From positions 55,001 to 119,000 of the forward strand of contig CAUYUJ010018061.1 in the NCBI GenBank assembly GCA_963575745.1: DNA of 64,000 bases. Reading direction: 5' to 3'. Position numbers and translations under genes: made by a program. Shown here piece by piece: positions 43,216 to 55,104 of the stretch (positions within the stretch are counted from its first letter, which is position 1; each line of letters starts with the position of its first letter). The DNA is from Prorocentrum cordatum. Its lineage: Eukaryota; Sar; Dinophyceae; Prorocentrales; Prorocentraceae. A model generated the notes under the pieces. The model made no database searches and had not been told where the DNA came from. It saw only the letters and a list, made by a program, of their open reading frames with translations.

Positions 43216-44095
43216 CGTCCTTTTGGAGCCCTTTTACTGGTTTGGCCGACTAGGCCATTCAGTAAGGGGACTGCCGCACAACGCCTCGGCAGGCCAGGAA
43301 AAGATGCGCTGCACGGCAAATTCGTATCATTGGCAATCTGGCTCCTCTCCCTCCCTTTCTCCTCTGCCTGCTCCTCGTCCCCCTCCTCTTCCCCCTCCCC
43401 CTGGATGGGGTGACGTTTACCCGGCTGGCCACTTCAGTTCTTCTCGCCAGTGCTCTTTTGCTTCTGGGATGCTGTTGTAGATAAAGCCGCTGGTCCATCC
43501 CTGCCGCGCGTCGCCACGGAGTGCGCAGGTGACTCGAGAGCTGTTGCGGTCGCCCCCTCATGCTTGCCCCTCCTTCTCCAGCCAAAAAAAAATATGTTGG
43601 GCCATCCAGGAGCCTTCTTGTGAAGAGGCCCCAGAACACACAAATAAATACACACAAATAAAAGTATTCCCCATCTTTTCTCATATTTTCTGGGTTTCTG
43701 TCTTCCCCCCCACTTCCCATATTTTCACATATTTTCTGGGGAATCGACGAATAATTGTGTCTGTGTGTTTCTTTCCCTCCTGATCTTGGACCGCCTCGGA
43801 CTCGTTGGGTCGTCTTTGGATGAACTTTGGGTGTCTTGCAGCCGTTACGGGGCGGCCTGTGGCCGTCTTGGAGTCGTCCGGAGGCAGAGCGCAGCGCCAG
43901 GAAAGGATATTCGGGGGGGCGTGTCTTTTGCCTCGAGTGCGGCGATGGGCTGTGGGTCGGCCCTAGAAGCACTGCACAAGCCTAAACAAGCAGACTATTC
44001 GGACAATCCCCAGCGCGCATACTCGCGTACTGCATGGAGAAGTTGTAGAAGGAGGCTTAAAGGTGATAAGGATACTGGGGAGGATGGCGACGACG
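43216..44095. other. Unassigned region with an AT-rich patch
   Basis: About 43580-43770 is AT-rich, with repeated CATATTTTCTGGG and inverted TATTCCCCA/TGGGGAATC. No gene is recognised; frames on both strands lack motifs. Confidence 0.45.
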
Positions 44096-44420
44096 GCGGC
44101 GGCGACGACGATGATATTATTCAGGTGATGCTGGTGATGGTGATGATGAGGATGATGACGATGATGATGATGCTGACATTGGTGCTTGTGCTGATGATGA
44201 CGACGTCGATCGTGACGATCCCGATAGTGATGATGATGATGATGGTGGTGGTGGTGATGATGATTATGACGACGATATCGACGACGACGATGATGAAGAA
44301 GAAAATGATGATGATGGTGATGGTGATGATGCTGATGATGATGATGATGATGATGATGATGACGGTGATGATGATGCGGCTGATTCTAATGATGATGACG
44401 GACGATGATGCTGATGATGT

Positions 44421-44456
<36 letters not shown>

Positions 44457-44466
44457 CGATGAAAGC
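44096..44466. repeat. GAT microsatellite
   Basis: About 370 bp of imperfect GAT/GAC/GGT repeats. Confidence 0.93.
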
Positions 44467-44800
44467 GACAATGGCGATTGTGAGATAGTGCGTGTGTCTC
44501 GTGTGTATATGCGCCAGTCGCCGCCGTTTGACCTCTAGGGCCCCCTTTTTTGCCATTGCGCTAAAACACATTAGATTCACACTGGTAGCGGAGCTACCAC
44601 ACGATCCCCGTATCGTACCACTGCGCGCACGTCTCATCAGAGAGTGTCGCAGCCACATTTTGAAATCCACCCGCCCTCCATCTGTGAAGCCGTTCTCAAT
44701 GTTCAGCACCAGGGTCATAAGTGGTGATGAAGTCCTAGGCGAAACGCCTGGCCCGCCCTTTCGACCAGCTTCGGGGTGCGACGGGGCGGAGTTATCTATT
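44467..44800. other. Unique stretch with a short perfect hairpin
   Basis: On the minus strand GGTAGCTCCGCTACC forms a 6-bp stem with a 3-nt loop (about 44586-44600). An AAAAAAGGGGG run lies nearby (about 44540-44552). Moderate-complexity frames occur on both strands without recognisable motifs. A retroposon 3' end is possible but unproven. Confidence 0.35.
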
Positions 44801-44875
44801 AGGAGGAGGAGGAGGAGGAGGAGGAGGAGGAGGAGGAGGAGGAGGAGGAGGAGGAGGGGGAGGAGGAGGAGGAGG
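44801..44875. repeat. GGA microsatellite
   Basis: Nearly pure GGA, followed by a GATCGAGGATTGAA tandem at 44875-44917. Confidence 0.93.
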
Positions 44876-44917
44876 ATCGAGGATTGAAGATCGAGGATCG
44901 AGGATTGAAGATCGAGA

Positions 44918-45719
44918 TCGGTGGGTGTCTTCGGCCCTCTTCGGCCTCCAGAGGCCTCCACAGGCCATGTGGAGGCCTTCGGAGACAGAGACCTCCAGAA
45001 CCTGGGGGCTTTCGGGAGGCCTTCAGGTACCTCTCGAGACCTTCAGAGATCGACCTCGACGACGAAGACGATGAAGACGACCTCGACAACGTTGCGGGTG
45101 AGGAGGGGCGGCAGGTCGAGCGAGGGCTCGTACTTCGCCTTCCCTTCCTCTTATCCCCCCCGTCCGTCGGCCTTGCACCCACGGTCTGACCTATTTTTTT
45201 TCCTCCTCCCCCTCCCCATCCTCTTCCCCATCCTCTCTCCCTCCTTTCCCCATCCTCTGCCCCCCCCTTCCCTCCCCTTTCCGCTTCCTCCTCCCCTCTT
45301 CCCTCCCCCTCCTCGTGCGACGGCGCCGCCTGCGCCGCCGACGACGACGACGGCGGCCGTGGCGGCGGCGACGGCGACGCCGATGTCGATGATCATCAGG
45401 ACGTGTGTGATCCCACTGTGTGAGTACCCCCGTTCGGCCTGTGCTGGCCATCATTGCACCACCTTTGTCGTATTCAAGGGCTTCGGTAGACCAGCACGCG
45501 TTTTCGCTAACACACGTCCTGACGAGCATCGACGATGGTGGTCGTCGGCGCCGACGACGACGATAGGCACGTTGGACGACGCCGCCGACGACGCCGACGG
45601 CGGCGGCGGCCCTTGCGGCGACCGGCCTCCCGTGGCCCGAGCCGCCCCGCGCGCGCGGGCCTGCCCCTGGCCTCCAGTTTTGTCGCGCAGGCCCCCCGGC
45701 CGTGGTGGCCGCCGCCGTC
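44918..45719. other. Unassigned, C-rich in part
   Basis: CT-rich from about 45195 to 45320. GAC/GCC-rich patches lie near 45055-45085 and 45330-45380. No gene is recognised. Confidence 0.45.
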
Positions 45720-45742
45720 GCCGTCGTCGTCGTGGCCGCCGA

Positions 45743-45779
<37 letters not shown>

Positions 45780-45819
45780 TCGTCGTCGTAGTCGCCGCCG
45801 TCGCCGTCGCCGTCGCCGC

Positions 45820-45905
<86 letters not shown>

Positions 45906-45925
45906 CCGTCGTCGTCGTCGTGGTG
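45720..45925. repeat. GTC/GCC microsatellite
   Basis: GTC repeats with GCC variants. Confidence 0.93.
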
Positions 45926-46175
45926 GGGCGGGGCGGACGGTGGGGCCCCTGGCGGCCCGCCCCATGGCGGCGGTCACTGTGAAGAAGCCCCGAGCTTGTT
46001 AGCCTCATGAGAGGCGAGGGGCTAGGCTTCGCGAGTCTATTCGTGACCGGATTCTTCCACCAACGCGTGCTGCTCCGGCGGATGGACCGAATATTTTTAA
46101 TTGTTTAAGAGTATTCACACACAACACACCACACACGACACACACATGATACCAGAGACAAAATCCAAGCATCAT

Positions 46176-47350
46176 CTTTTTAGAGGGCTACGGGGCTACA
46201 GGGCTATTAGGGCTATAGGGCTGCAGGGCTATAGGGCTATAGGGCTATAAGGCTTATAGGGCCATATGACTATAACGGCTATAGGGCTATTTAGTGCTAC
46301 AGGGCTATCGGGCTATAGGGCCATAGGGCTATAGGGCTAAAGGGCTACAGGGCTATAGGGTTATAAAGGGGTATAGGGCTATAGGGCTATAGGGCCCTGG
46401 GGCTGTGGGGCTATAAGGCTATAGAGCTACATAGGGCTATAGGGCTATAGGGTTATAGGGCTTTCGGAGGTTGGGAGGTGAGATCGAAGTGGAACGGAGA
46501 GCCACCCACCAGGAAATCGGTTTCGGTTTCGTGTTCGTGCGTGCCGTGCGTGCGGGCGAGGCGAAGCTGCGTGGGCGGGCGAGAGGAAAGTCTCCTGTGG
46601 CTGAGGCGCGGCCGGACCAAATGATTCTCCCTCCGGCAAGCGGTGGCGCGCAGTGTCCTGCTGGTGTCCCGCCGGTGTCCCGCTTGTGGCTGGGCCCTGG
46701 CCGGACCAAATGATTCTCCCTCCGGCAAGAGGTGGCGCGCGGTGTCCCGCCGGTGTCCCGCTGGTGTCCCGCCGGTGTCCCTGTGTCCCGCTGGTGCGAA
46801 AACGATAGTGAGACCGATGACGAAATCGATTGTAAGATCGATAGTGAGATCGATCGTGAGACCGATAGTGTGATCGATCGTGAGATCGATAGTGAGATCG
46901 TTAGTGATACGAATAGTGATATCGATAGGGATATCGTTAGTGGGATCGATAGCGAGGCCCAGAGTGACATCGACAGTGAGATCGATCGAGTGAGATCGAT
47001 AGTGAGATCGATCGAGTGAGATCGATAGTGGGATCAATGGTCCCATCGATCGTGAGACCGATAACGACATCGCTTGTGAGATCGATCGAGAGATCGATAG
47101 TGAGATCGATGGTGGGATCGATCGTGATACTGATAACGACATCGCTTGTGAGATCGATAGAGAGATCGATAGTGAGATCGATTGAGTGGGATCGATGATA
47201 CCAAGGCGCCAAAGCGAAGGATGACGTAAGCAACTCGGCACCAAGGCTCCCAAGAGCGAGCGGCAACGCAAGAATCACCACTGTTGCCCATTGTTGGATC
47301 CCCTCTCCCCCCAAACCTCCTTATCACCCGCAGGGTGGTCGTATAGGTAG
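46176..47350 (-). mobile_element. Family C composite element, copy 2 (inverted)
   Basis: On the minus strand: the head at about 47300-47350 (ACCTATACGACCACCCTGCG, GGTGATAAGGAGGTTTGG; stem 47325-47337), a unique piece, GATCGATAGTGAGATC-type repeats (46800-47190), GGTGTCCCGCC repeats (46640-46800), the conserved block (about 46470-46625, GAAATCGGTTTCGGTTTCG on plus), and the octamer array GGGCTATA (46176-46460). It lacks the ATC and GGTGCCCG tracts of copy 1, but module order is otherwise the same. GGGACACC-type and block repeats are partly duplicated near 46680-46720. Confidence 0.8.
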
Positions 47351-47425
47351 GGCTAAGGGCTATAGGGCTATTAGGGCTATCAGGGCTATTAGGGCTATAG
47401 GGCTATAGGGCTATCGGGCTATTGC
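47345..47425. repeat. GGGCTATA octamer array, left of copia 2
   Basis: About ten imperfect octamers directly abut the family C head. A matching array lies at 52703-52915 beyond the second copia element. Confidence 0.85.
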
Positions 47426-47669
47426 ACGTGTGAGTGAGTGTGCGGCCCCTCCCGAGGTTCTCAGTGTGGAGCCAGGGCCAGACGGGTCTGGCGTGCAGGA
47501 CAGGCCCAAAGAGGCCCTGTGTGCATGGCCCGAGTGGGGCCTGGACTGTGTGGAGCGGGGCTCCCGCCACAGCACATCTAGAGCTCGAGATAAACGTCGA
47601 GTCCCGATCATCATGTCTGCATGGTGACAGGTGTAGGATAACGAGCCTTCCCTGAAGGCTAGTGGCGCC
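47426..47669. other. Leader-like unique stretch before copia 2
   Basis: No LTR match to the other end of the element was found. GATAACGAGCCTTCCCTGAA and AAGGCTAGTGGCGCC precede the Gag frame. Confidence 0.4.
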
Positions 47670-47677
47670 AGCGCGCC

Positions 47678-48482
47678 ATGCCAGCCGAGGCAGCAGCGGC
47701 GGGGGTGCAGCTGCTAGATTCCAGAGGCGTCGGGAAGGTGCCGACGTTCACGGGCGAGAGGGAGGATTTCGAGGTTTGGATCTTCCCGTTCGAGAGTTGT
47801 TGTGGGCTGCTAGTCTGGACAGCGGGGCTGGAACTGGCCAGATACGCAGAGGAGCCGCTCGCTGTGGAGCAGATCGGCGAGCAAGGAGTGCAGGTCGGCA
47901 GGGGCCTGTATCACCTGTTGGCGAGCGCGACGAAAAGGCGCAGCGCAGAGCATCGTGCAGTTGTGCCTCAGAGGAGATGGCTTCGAGGCGATGAGAAGGC
48001 TGCAAAGAGAGTACCGCCCAAGGCTGAACGAGGTTCGCGGCCAGATGCTACAGCAGATTCGGACGCCGCTCCGGTGGAAGGATCGCGAAGGCAAGGAGCG
48101 CTTCGCGGAAGTGCTGATAGCCTGGGGCGAGCTGATCTCCCGATGCGAGCGGGCGACGGGCGAAGATGTCGCGCATAATATGAAGACGAGCACGATCATG
48201 GCGCGCGCGTCAGATGACGTGAAGACCATGCTGCGGTCGGCGCAGCGAGACGCGCGGAGCGACATCGCGCAGATGCGGACCTGTATCTTCGAGGCGGTGA
48301 TCGGCCAGAGTGGAGTGATGGCGAAGCTGCCGACAGCAGGGAGAGGCAGCAACGACATGGGCGTTGACGCGATCTCCAAAGGGAAAGGCAAGCAGGGCGG
48401 CAAAAACAAGCGCCAGCTCGGCACCAAGCCGAACCACGCAGCGCGGGACTGTTACTGGCGCGACAAGGAAAGCAGAAGGTGA
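47678..48482 (+). pseudogene. Copia 2: Gag-like region, frame-broken
   Basis: GVGKVPTFTGEREDFEVW, near residue 20 after MPAEAAAAGVQ, matches the Gag core opening of copia elements. The frame is lost around 47940, and the next frame (47955-48482) continues with RLQREYRPRLNEVRGQML and VLIAWGELISRCERATGED. At least one frameshift separates them, so no intact Gag can be made. Confidence 0.72.
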
Positions 48483-49323
48483 CGGCAAAGGAAATGGCAA
48501 GAGCTTCAGCGCAGACGACAAAGGCCAAAGCAAGGACAGCTCCACATTCACAGGCAAGTGCGATTACTGCCGCAAGACGGGCGGCAAGAAGGCAGACTGC
48601 AGGAAGCGTCTAGCCGACGAGAAGGCCAAAGGGAATGCTGCGATCGAGCAGGAGAGCGCGGATCCGAAGACGGTTGCCAAGATGGAGTGCGCGGACTTCG
48701 AGTGCGAGATCTGCGACGACGAGCAGCTCTACTGCGCGGTGATGAAGGCCGAGGGCGGCGACGCAGAATGCTGCGGCATGGATCTAGACGGGACCATCCT
48801 TATCGCGCTGGGCGCGGCGAGCGACTGCCGCGTCGGCCCGACCGCGTTCGGCGAGGGATGCCAGCAGGTGGCGGATGTTGGGCCGAGACTGCTGGGCGCG
48901 CAGAGGCAGTGGATCAAGATGGGCGCCGTCGCGACGGTGCCGATGGCCGTCGACTACGACGACGGGCAGACGAAGTTGCTGAAGGCAGACTTCGGGCTGG
49001 GCGACACGGTGTCAATGCCGATCCTCTCGCTGCTCGAGGTGATGGACAAGGTTGCGGAGTTCTGGCCGAGCGCAAAGACGGGCGTGTGCATGTGCCCAGG
49101 GGGCGACCTCGCCAAGGGCACCCCGCTCGCCAGGAAGAACGACACCCTGGGCTTCAACGCGAAGACCTTCAAGACGACGATGGAGGAGAAGGAATTCGCA
49201 GCCAGCGTGCGCGCGAACGAGCAGCAGGAGGAGTTCGCGCAATCGCTTGGGGCCTCTGGCAGCGGAGGCGGCGGCAGCAGCGCCGGTGGCGCCGGAAGCT
49301 GCGGCGGCGCGGCTCGGGCCTGA
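48483..49323 (+). pseudogene. Copia 2: zinc knuckle and degenerate protease
   Basis: CDYCRKTGGKKADCRKR is a CCHC knuckle in which the His position reads Gly. The protease position reads LIALGAASDCRVGPTAFG, where the expected Asp of D-S-G-A is replaced, so it is probably inactive. The rest includes ADFECEICDDEQLYC and ends in a Gly/Ser-rich stretch. The frame is open from 48364. Confidence 0.7.
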
Positions 49324-49489
49324 ACATCCAACGGCAGGAGTTGGAAGGGGGCGTCTAGCTCGGCAACCCGTACTGCTGCACCCAGACAGCCGCGTGAAGG
49401 ACATGAGGACCAGGCTCGAGGACCAGGCTCAGGGAGCTGGGGCAGCCGATCTACGGCAGGGAGGGCGAGTTGTGGACGGGGCTCAGCGA

Positions 49490-50655
49490 CGCTGAGCGGA
49501 GGGTCACGCCTCGCCGCGCGAGGATGAAGGAGCTGGAGCGCAGGCGCGAGGAGTCCGTGCAGGGGTGGCCCTCGATCGCGCCGCGCGGAGTCGCTGGGCC
49601 AGCTGCGCCGACGGAGGCGGAGCGAGCAGCGCGCGAACTTCTGCATATCACAAGAGCCCCGTGGTGTGAGGCCTGCGTGATAGGGAATGAGACGACCAAG
49701 CCGCGCAAGACGCTCACTTTCGACCAGATGGACACATGGGGGGGCGCAGATCACCCTGGACTTCTGCTACCTGCAGGCGAACGGCGACTGGGCGGAGATC
49801 GGGGGCGAAGAGCCGCCAGCGGCGGGCATTGTCGCGGCGGCGCTCGTGGTGGCAGACAGGGGCACGCTGATGTTCAACGCGGCTTCGATCCCGACCAAGG
49901 CGGTCACTGGCTACGCGGTGGCCAGGGAGAGCGGCTTCATCGAGGGCATGCATCTCGCCGCAGCGGACATCAATACGGACGGCGAGCCGACGTTCTTGAA
50001 CTTGGTGGAGGAGGCGCGCAAGAAGCTGAGCAAGAGCATCGAGCTGGGGGGGAAGCGCGGGCAGCTCAAGGACGGTCAGAGCGTGGGCGCGATCGAGGCT
50101 CCGATCAGATGGTTTCAGGCGAAGGCGAGGACGTGCAAGTTCGACTTGGGGAAGCGCTGCGGCATGAAGATCGCAGCGGACGCACCGATCTGGTGCTGGC
50201 TTACGAGATGCGTTAGTTGGGCAACCTCTACGTACGTGCCACGGGCCGATGGTGGGGCGTCTCATCAGGCAGCATTCGGAGTGACCTACAACGGCGAGAT
50301 TCTTCCCTTAGCGGAGACGGCGCTCTTCAAGGTGTCGACCTCCCACGCGAGGCAGATCGCAGCGACGTCGCTCGAGCGCCAGGGCGAGTCGAGCTTCGTG
50401 GAGGGCATCTGGATCGGGAATCACAAGGAGAGCGACGATCACTTGTTCCTGGCGCCTGCGGGGTGGCATCGCACCAGGACCTGCAGGGGGCTGGGGCCAG
50501 TGCTGCGGGCTGACGCGAAGCTGATGAAGGCGGTGAAGGCCCTGCCTTGGGAGGCGCGGGGTGCCGAGCCGTGCGAGCTGCTACCCGAGATGCAGCGACC
50601 TCTACCTGTGCTCGCCTTTGCGGCAGCGGAGCAGAAGGCGAAGGCAGAAACATAA
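49490..50655 (+). pseudogene. Copia 2: integrase region, frame-broken
   Basis: The first frame has ELLHITRAPWCEACVIGNET, a retroelement zinc-site segment. After a frameshift near 49740 the second frame continues ITLDFCYLQANGDW (first Asp), INTDGEPTFLNL (second Asp) and SVGAIEAPIRWFQAKART (Glu). The DDE spacing and context fit an integrase core. The region ends at RGLGPVLRADAKLM and an Ala/Glu-rich tail. Confidence 0.75.
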
Positions 50656-51680
50656 GCAGCGGCAGCGCCAGCGGCGCCGCAGCAGGGGGCGCCCGACCAG
50701 GGGGCGCAAGCGGCAGCAGAAAGCGCGGCAGCTCTGCCAGGGGCACCAGCAGGACCTGGAGGGGAAGCTGCGGCAGCCGCCGGACCTCAGGAGGAGAGCG
50801 CGATGGAAGAGGACGCGCCAATGACCCGAGGGGCCAGGTTAGGCCCGCGGCCGGTGAGGAGATCGGCTCACATGGGAAGCGCGCAAGGCATGTTGACGCG
50901 ATCTCGCTGGACGACCCCATCGACTACATCATCCTGGACAACGTGGGCGCGGCGTCCCACGTGGCGACCAGCGGTCTGGGGCCCGCGGTGGAGCTCAAAG
51001 GGGAGCGGGGCGCGTTGGAGATGCTGGCGCACTACGGCGTCCACAGAGACATCCCGAGGAGCGAGAGCGGGGAGTTTCAAGATGATCAGGGCGCGCTGGG
51101 GGCTGCAGATGCGCGGAGGTGTCTGCGAGTGGAGGTGCGTGGCCCAGGAGTTCAAGTGGACGGAGCAGCGGGGCGACCTGTTCGCGGCGAGCTCATCGGC
51201 GCAGAAGCAGGCTGGTGGACTTCGCCAGCATCAGGGAAGAGAGCCACGGGACCTTCATCGCGGACTGCGTGAAGGCATACTACCAGGCAGACCAGGCGGA
51301 GAAGGTTTGCGTGGGGTCACAGCCGGAGTGCCTGGCGATCTCGGTTGAGATGGGCAGATCGACCGGCATTGTTTGGGCTTTGGACAGGAAGCTGTCTGGG
51401 CAGCGTGTGGCAGGCGCTGGGTGGGTAGACAAGGCCGCGAAGACATTCCAGGGCGAAGGCTTCGAGAGGTGCGAGTGCCAGCCGCAGTTCTACCACAGCA
51501 AGGAGAAGGAGATCCTGATCGAGGTGCACATGGACGGTCTCCATGGCGAAGGACCGATAGGGAACCTGGGCGGGATCATCGAGAGGCTGAGGGAAGTGTT
51601 CGACCTGAAGGCGACGGACGTCATCGGGCACGGGCGCTACTCACCTGAAGCGGGGCAAGTTGAGGCTTATGAGCGGTGAC
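50656..51680 (+). pseudogene. Copia 2: reverse transcriptase, inactive
   Basis: Remnants are spread over three frames. They are CEWRCVAQEFKWTEQRGDLF (block 1 area), FIADCVKAYYQADQAEKVCV (block A area, D-C-V-K-A-Y), WVDKAAKTFQGEGFERC, and IEVHMDGLHG where YVDD is expected (about 51526-51537). The second catalytic Asp is Gly. LKATDVIGHGRY follows. The order matches copia reverse transcriptases. Confidence 0.75.
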
Positions 51681-52690
51681 GTGATGCTCGGGGTGAACGT
51701 CAAGCACATCGAGGACCTGATCTTTGTGGTAGGCCTGGAGAAGGCGAAGCCCGCGAAGGTGCCAGGCTTGACGGAGGAGGGGCCGACCTGGAGCCCCGAC
51801 TTGGATGACGTGGAGAAGGCGAAGTTCCGCGCAGGTGTTGGGATCCCTCTATATTTCCTCCGACAGGGCAGACGTCCAGAGGGGCGTGCAGTTGCTGGCG
51901 CGGAACTTGAACAAGCCGACGGAATTCGACAGGAAACGTTTGGTGAAGCTCGCGAGGTACCTGAAGGGGCCAAGACGTGCGTCGCGCTGCAAAAGGTGGG
52001 CGGCGAGCAAGCCAGGCGAGGTGAAGTTGCAGGTGTTCACGGACAGACGTCGCTACGTGCAAGGAGACGCGAAGTGCGATGACCTGCGGCGTCGCGAAGC
52101 TGGACGGGGTGCGCTGCGCGGCGTTCGCGACGAGGCAGGGTGTCCGGACGAACGTGGCCGACCTGGACACGAAGGCCCATCCAGTGGCGAGGTTCGAGTG
52201 CCTGCGAGGACTGGCGGGCATCGTCGGTTGCAGTGAGATGGGCAAGCACAAGGAGCTGGAGGCGTGCTCGGTGGCGACGAGCAGGAGCTGGGCAAGGAGA
52301 GGCCTACTGGCCACCTTGCTGGCACAGGGGGCTGCGGAGAGTGCGACGGCTTCGACGTGCGAGGTGGAGAGCTACAAGACGAGGGCCACCGACCTGGTGG
52401 CAGCGGCGATCCAGGTTGCGCTCTACGCGTACACGGGGCATGCCATGACACTGATCATGGTGGTGGTGTTCCTAGGCGGCATTGCGTGTGGGTGTTGCTG
52501 CAGGAAGATGATGGAGCCACCCGAAGTGAAGTACACGGACAAGCCGATGAAGACATGCGAGAAGGGCAGCAGCGGCCCGATCGCAAGCGGGAAAGCAAAG
52601 GTGAAGGATACGAATCAGCCGATCATGCTCGACAAGATGAGCCAGGCTCCGTGCGCGTACGAGTGGAGGCGCCAGCGGCGAGTCTCGCCC
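51681..52690 (+). pseudogene. Copia 2: RNase H remnant and membrane-segment tail
   Basis: GSLYISSDRADVQRGVQLLA and RLVKLARYLKG match the connection between reverse transcriptase and RNase H. LQVFTDRRR is a decayed RNase H start. The last frame has a hydrophobic run MTLIMVVVFLGGIACGCCC at about 52445-52500, like a transmembrane segment, then a Lys-rich tail. The frame runs out into the octamer array. Confidence 0.65.
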
Positions 52691-52699
52691 CGCTGCCAG

Positions 52700-52915
52700 A
52701 GGGCTATAAGGGCTATAGGGCCATGGGGCTATAGGGCTATAGGTCTACGAGGTTATAGGGCTCTAGGCCTATAGCTAGAGGGCTATAAGGGCTATTATGG
52801 CTGTAGGGCTATAGGGCTATAGGGCTATAGTGCTATAGGGCTATAGGCCTATAGGGCTATAGGGCTATGAGACAATTGGGCTATGGGGCTACAGTGCTAT
52901 AGGGCTACCGGGCAT
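52700..52915. repeat. GGGCTATA octamer array, right of copia 2
   Basis: Imperfect GGGCTATA units in the same orientation as at 47345-47425. Confidence 0.88.
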
Positions 52916-53000
52916 CTGGGCACTTGGGAAATCGGCAGTGCACCTCACCTAACCTTATGAATCCGCTAGGACCCGCACAGAGGCAGGCTCTGATTGGGGA

Positions 53001-53315
53001 CAACACACAACACACAACACACACAACACACAGCACACATAACACACACGCACACAGCACACACAACACACATAACACACCACGAGCATAACACACAACA
53101 CAAAATGCACACAACACATACACCACACAACACACACAACACACAACACACAAGACACAACACACACAACACACAACACACACCATACACACAACACACA
53201 CACACACACCAACGCGCGCACGCACGCACGCACGAACACACACACATACGCACGCACGCACGCACGCGCGCGCACGCACGCGCGCACGGACACACACACA
53301 CGCACGCACACACTC

Positions 53316-53356
<41 letters not shown>

Positions 53357-53522
53357 CCCACACACACACACATACACGCACGCGCGCGCACGCACGCACG
53401 CACGCACGCAAGCACGCGCGCGCGCGCACGCGCACGCGCGCTCGCTCGCGCGCACGCTCGCGCGCACGCACGCGCACGCGCGCACGCACGCACGCGCGCG
53501 CACGCGCGCGCGCGCACGCACA

Positions 53523-53554
<32 letters not shown>

Positions 53555-53732
53555 CGTACGCACGCACGCACGCACGCACGCACACGCACGCACGCGCGCG
53601 CGCACGCTCGCTCGCGCGCACGCACGACGCATCACGCACGCACGCACGCGCGCGCGCACGCACGCACGCACGCAAGCGCACGCGCGCGCACGCGCGCACG
53701 CGCACGCACGCATGCGCGCACGCACGCATGCA

Positions 53733-53764
<32 letters not shown>

Positions 53765-53876
53765 CGCACACACCACACACACGCACACACACACACACAC
53801 GCACACGCATACGCGCACACGCACACGCGCACGCACACGCACACGCGCACGCGCACACGCACACGCACGCGCACTT
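53001..53876. repeat. CACA and CGCACG array
   Basis: ACACA-rich to about 53215, then CGCACGCACG-rich to about 53750, then mixed CACACG to 53876. Long His/Thr/Arg or Cys/Val frames are repeat translations. Confidence 0.95.
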
Positions 53877-53884
53877 TTTTTTGT

Positions 53885-54600
53885 TGGTCTGCGGGTCGAG
53901 AGCGAGCCTCTTCTGGTTAAGAGCTAGGCGGGCCGCGCAAAGCACTCATTGAGGAGACAGGGCGCGGGCGGGCGGGGACTCGGGCGGCCGGAGGGCTCGG
54001 CGTGCAGGCGTTGCTGAGGAGCTTGCGCAGGAAACGGTGCGCCTTGGACAGGAGCCGGAGGCGAAATCCCGGAGGAGGGCGAAGTGGTGTTGCCGTCGAC
54101 GGCGCGTCGAAATCACCATCTTGTCAAGTGCTGCGCGCGGAGGGGCGTGACCAGGTCGACGTCCGGGGGGTAGAGAGGTACACCAGGTAGGCGAAGAGCA
54201 ACAGGTGCCACCAACTGGTGAAGAGAGGCCCAGGTGATGAGGATGACCACGAAGACGATGTGCATCGTTGTGCCACCGGGTGGTCGGTAGCGGCCTGGGG
54301 TGGTAGTCCAATCCACGTCCAGGAAGCAGCCAAAAGGCGCGGCCAGAAGCAGGGCCGTCTGTGTCCGCGTGGCCGAGGACTGGGCCTGAGCCGCGCTGCC
54401 CAGGGTAAGCGGGGCCGCCGAAGCGGCAAGGTGCAGTGCCAAGCGCCGGGCCGGGGCCGCGCTGTGCCGGGCGCCGCCGCCATGTGGGGGAGGGAGCGAG
54501 CGGGGGGGCTAGAAGCGAACGGGGAGGAGAGGCCGGCGCCCCGCGCCAGCCGAAGTCGCGCCAGCATGCGCCGAGGTGCTCACGTGGGGACAAGCCCCAA
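53885..54600 (-). CDS. Possible exon with a hydrophobic segment, unknown product
   Basis: A minus-strand frame (54113-54442) runs from MALHLAASAAPLTL to LRAQHLTRW, 109 codons. MHIVFVVILITWASL in the middle could span a membrane. It is not repeat-derived and lies on the same strand as the helicase cluster. No family is recognised; it may be part of a spliced gene or a decayed element. Confidence 0.25.
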
Positions 54601-54605
54601 TGCGC

Positions 54606-54960
54606 ACAGGTAAGACACGAGGTCCCAACGCGGGCGTGTCACGCAAGTCGCTGGCGCGCCAATGCGTCGCAGGTGGGTGCAGGGGGGGCACAGAGTCCCA
54701 GATCCTTGAATCTCATTCAGCCGATGGGTACAGGTAGGACACAGGGTCCCAGATCCCTGGAAACGGGAGAGGGGGAGGGGAAAGGGAGGAAAGGATGGGG
54801 TCCAGGTGGAAGGGTGGGTAGCCAGCACGTGGAACGCGGGCGCCACGGGGGCGATGGGGTGCAGGTAATGGGGAAGAGAGGGACACGCGGTCCCCAGCCA
54901 GGTGACAGGTTGGGGTGTGGGTCGGGGTCGGGGGCGCAGGTAGTGGGAGCGATTGGCTGG
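54606..54960. repeat. Degenerate repeat with splice-like CAGGTA motifs
   Basis: (A/G)CAGGTA(A/G)GACAC and GGTCCCA motifs recur at about 54609, 54729 and, looser, 54676 and 54863. They may be a decayed tandem repeat. CAGGTA resembles 5' splice sites, but nearby coding is on the other strand. Confidence 0.4.
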
Positions 54961-55104
54961 TTATGCTGTGGTGCCGTGGGGCAAGTGTGGTCGGGTTGAC
55001 GACTGTCAGCGTCGCGGGCGCTTTCCAGTCCAGGTGTCGTGGTACCCGGAGCTGCGCGCCTGGCCCCCGTCGCGCCCGTCACCCTTAGCGACCTCCCTTT
55101 TCCT

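Noticed and set aside
47426-52700. LTRs for the second copia element
   Set aside because: I compared the sequence before Gag with that after the last frame and saw no shared direct repeat or TG...CA ends, only the octamer arrays.
53001-53876. Cys/Val-rich or His/Thr-rich proteins across the CA/CGCA array
   Set aside because: They are pure dinucleotide and tetranucleotide repeat translations on both strands.
53885-54990. Spliced plus-strand gene using CAGGTAAG motifs
   Set aside because: The motifs belong to a degenerate repeat, and the only protein-like sequence nearby is on the minus strand.
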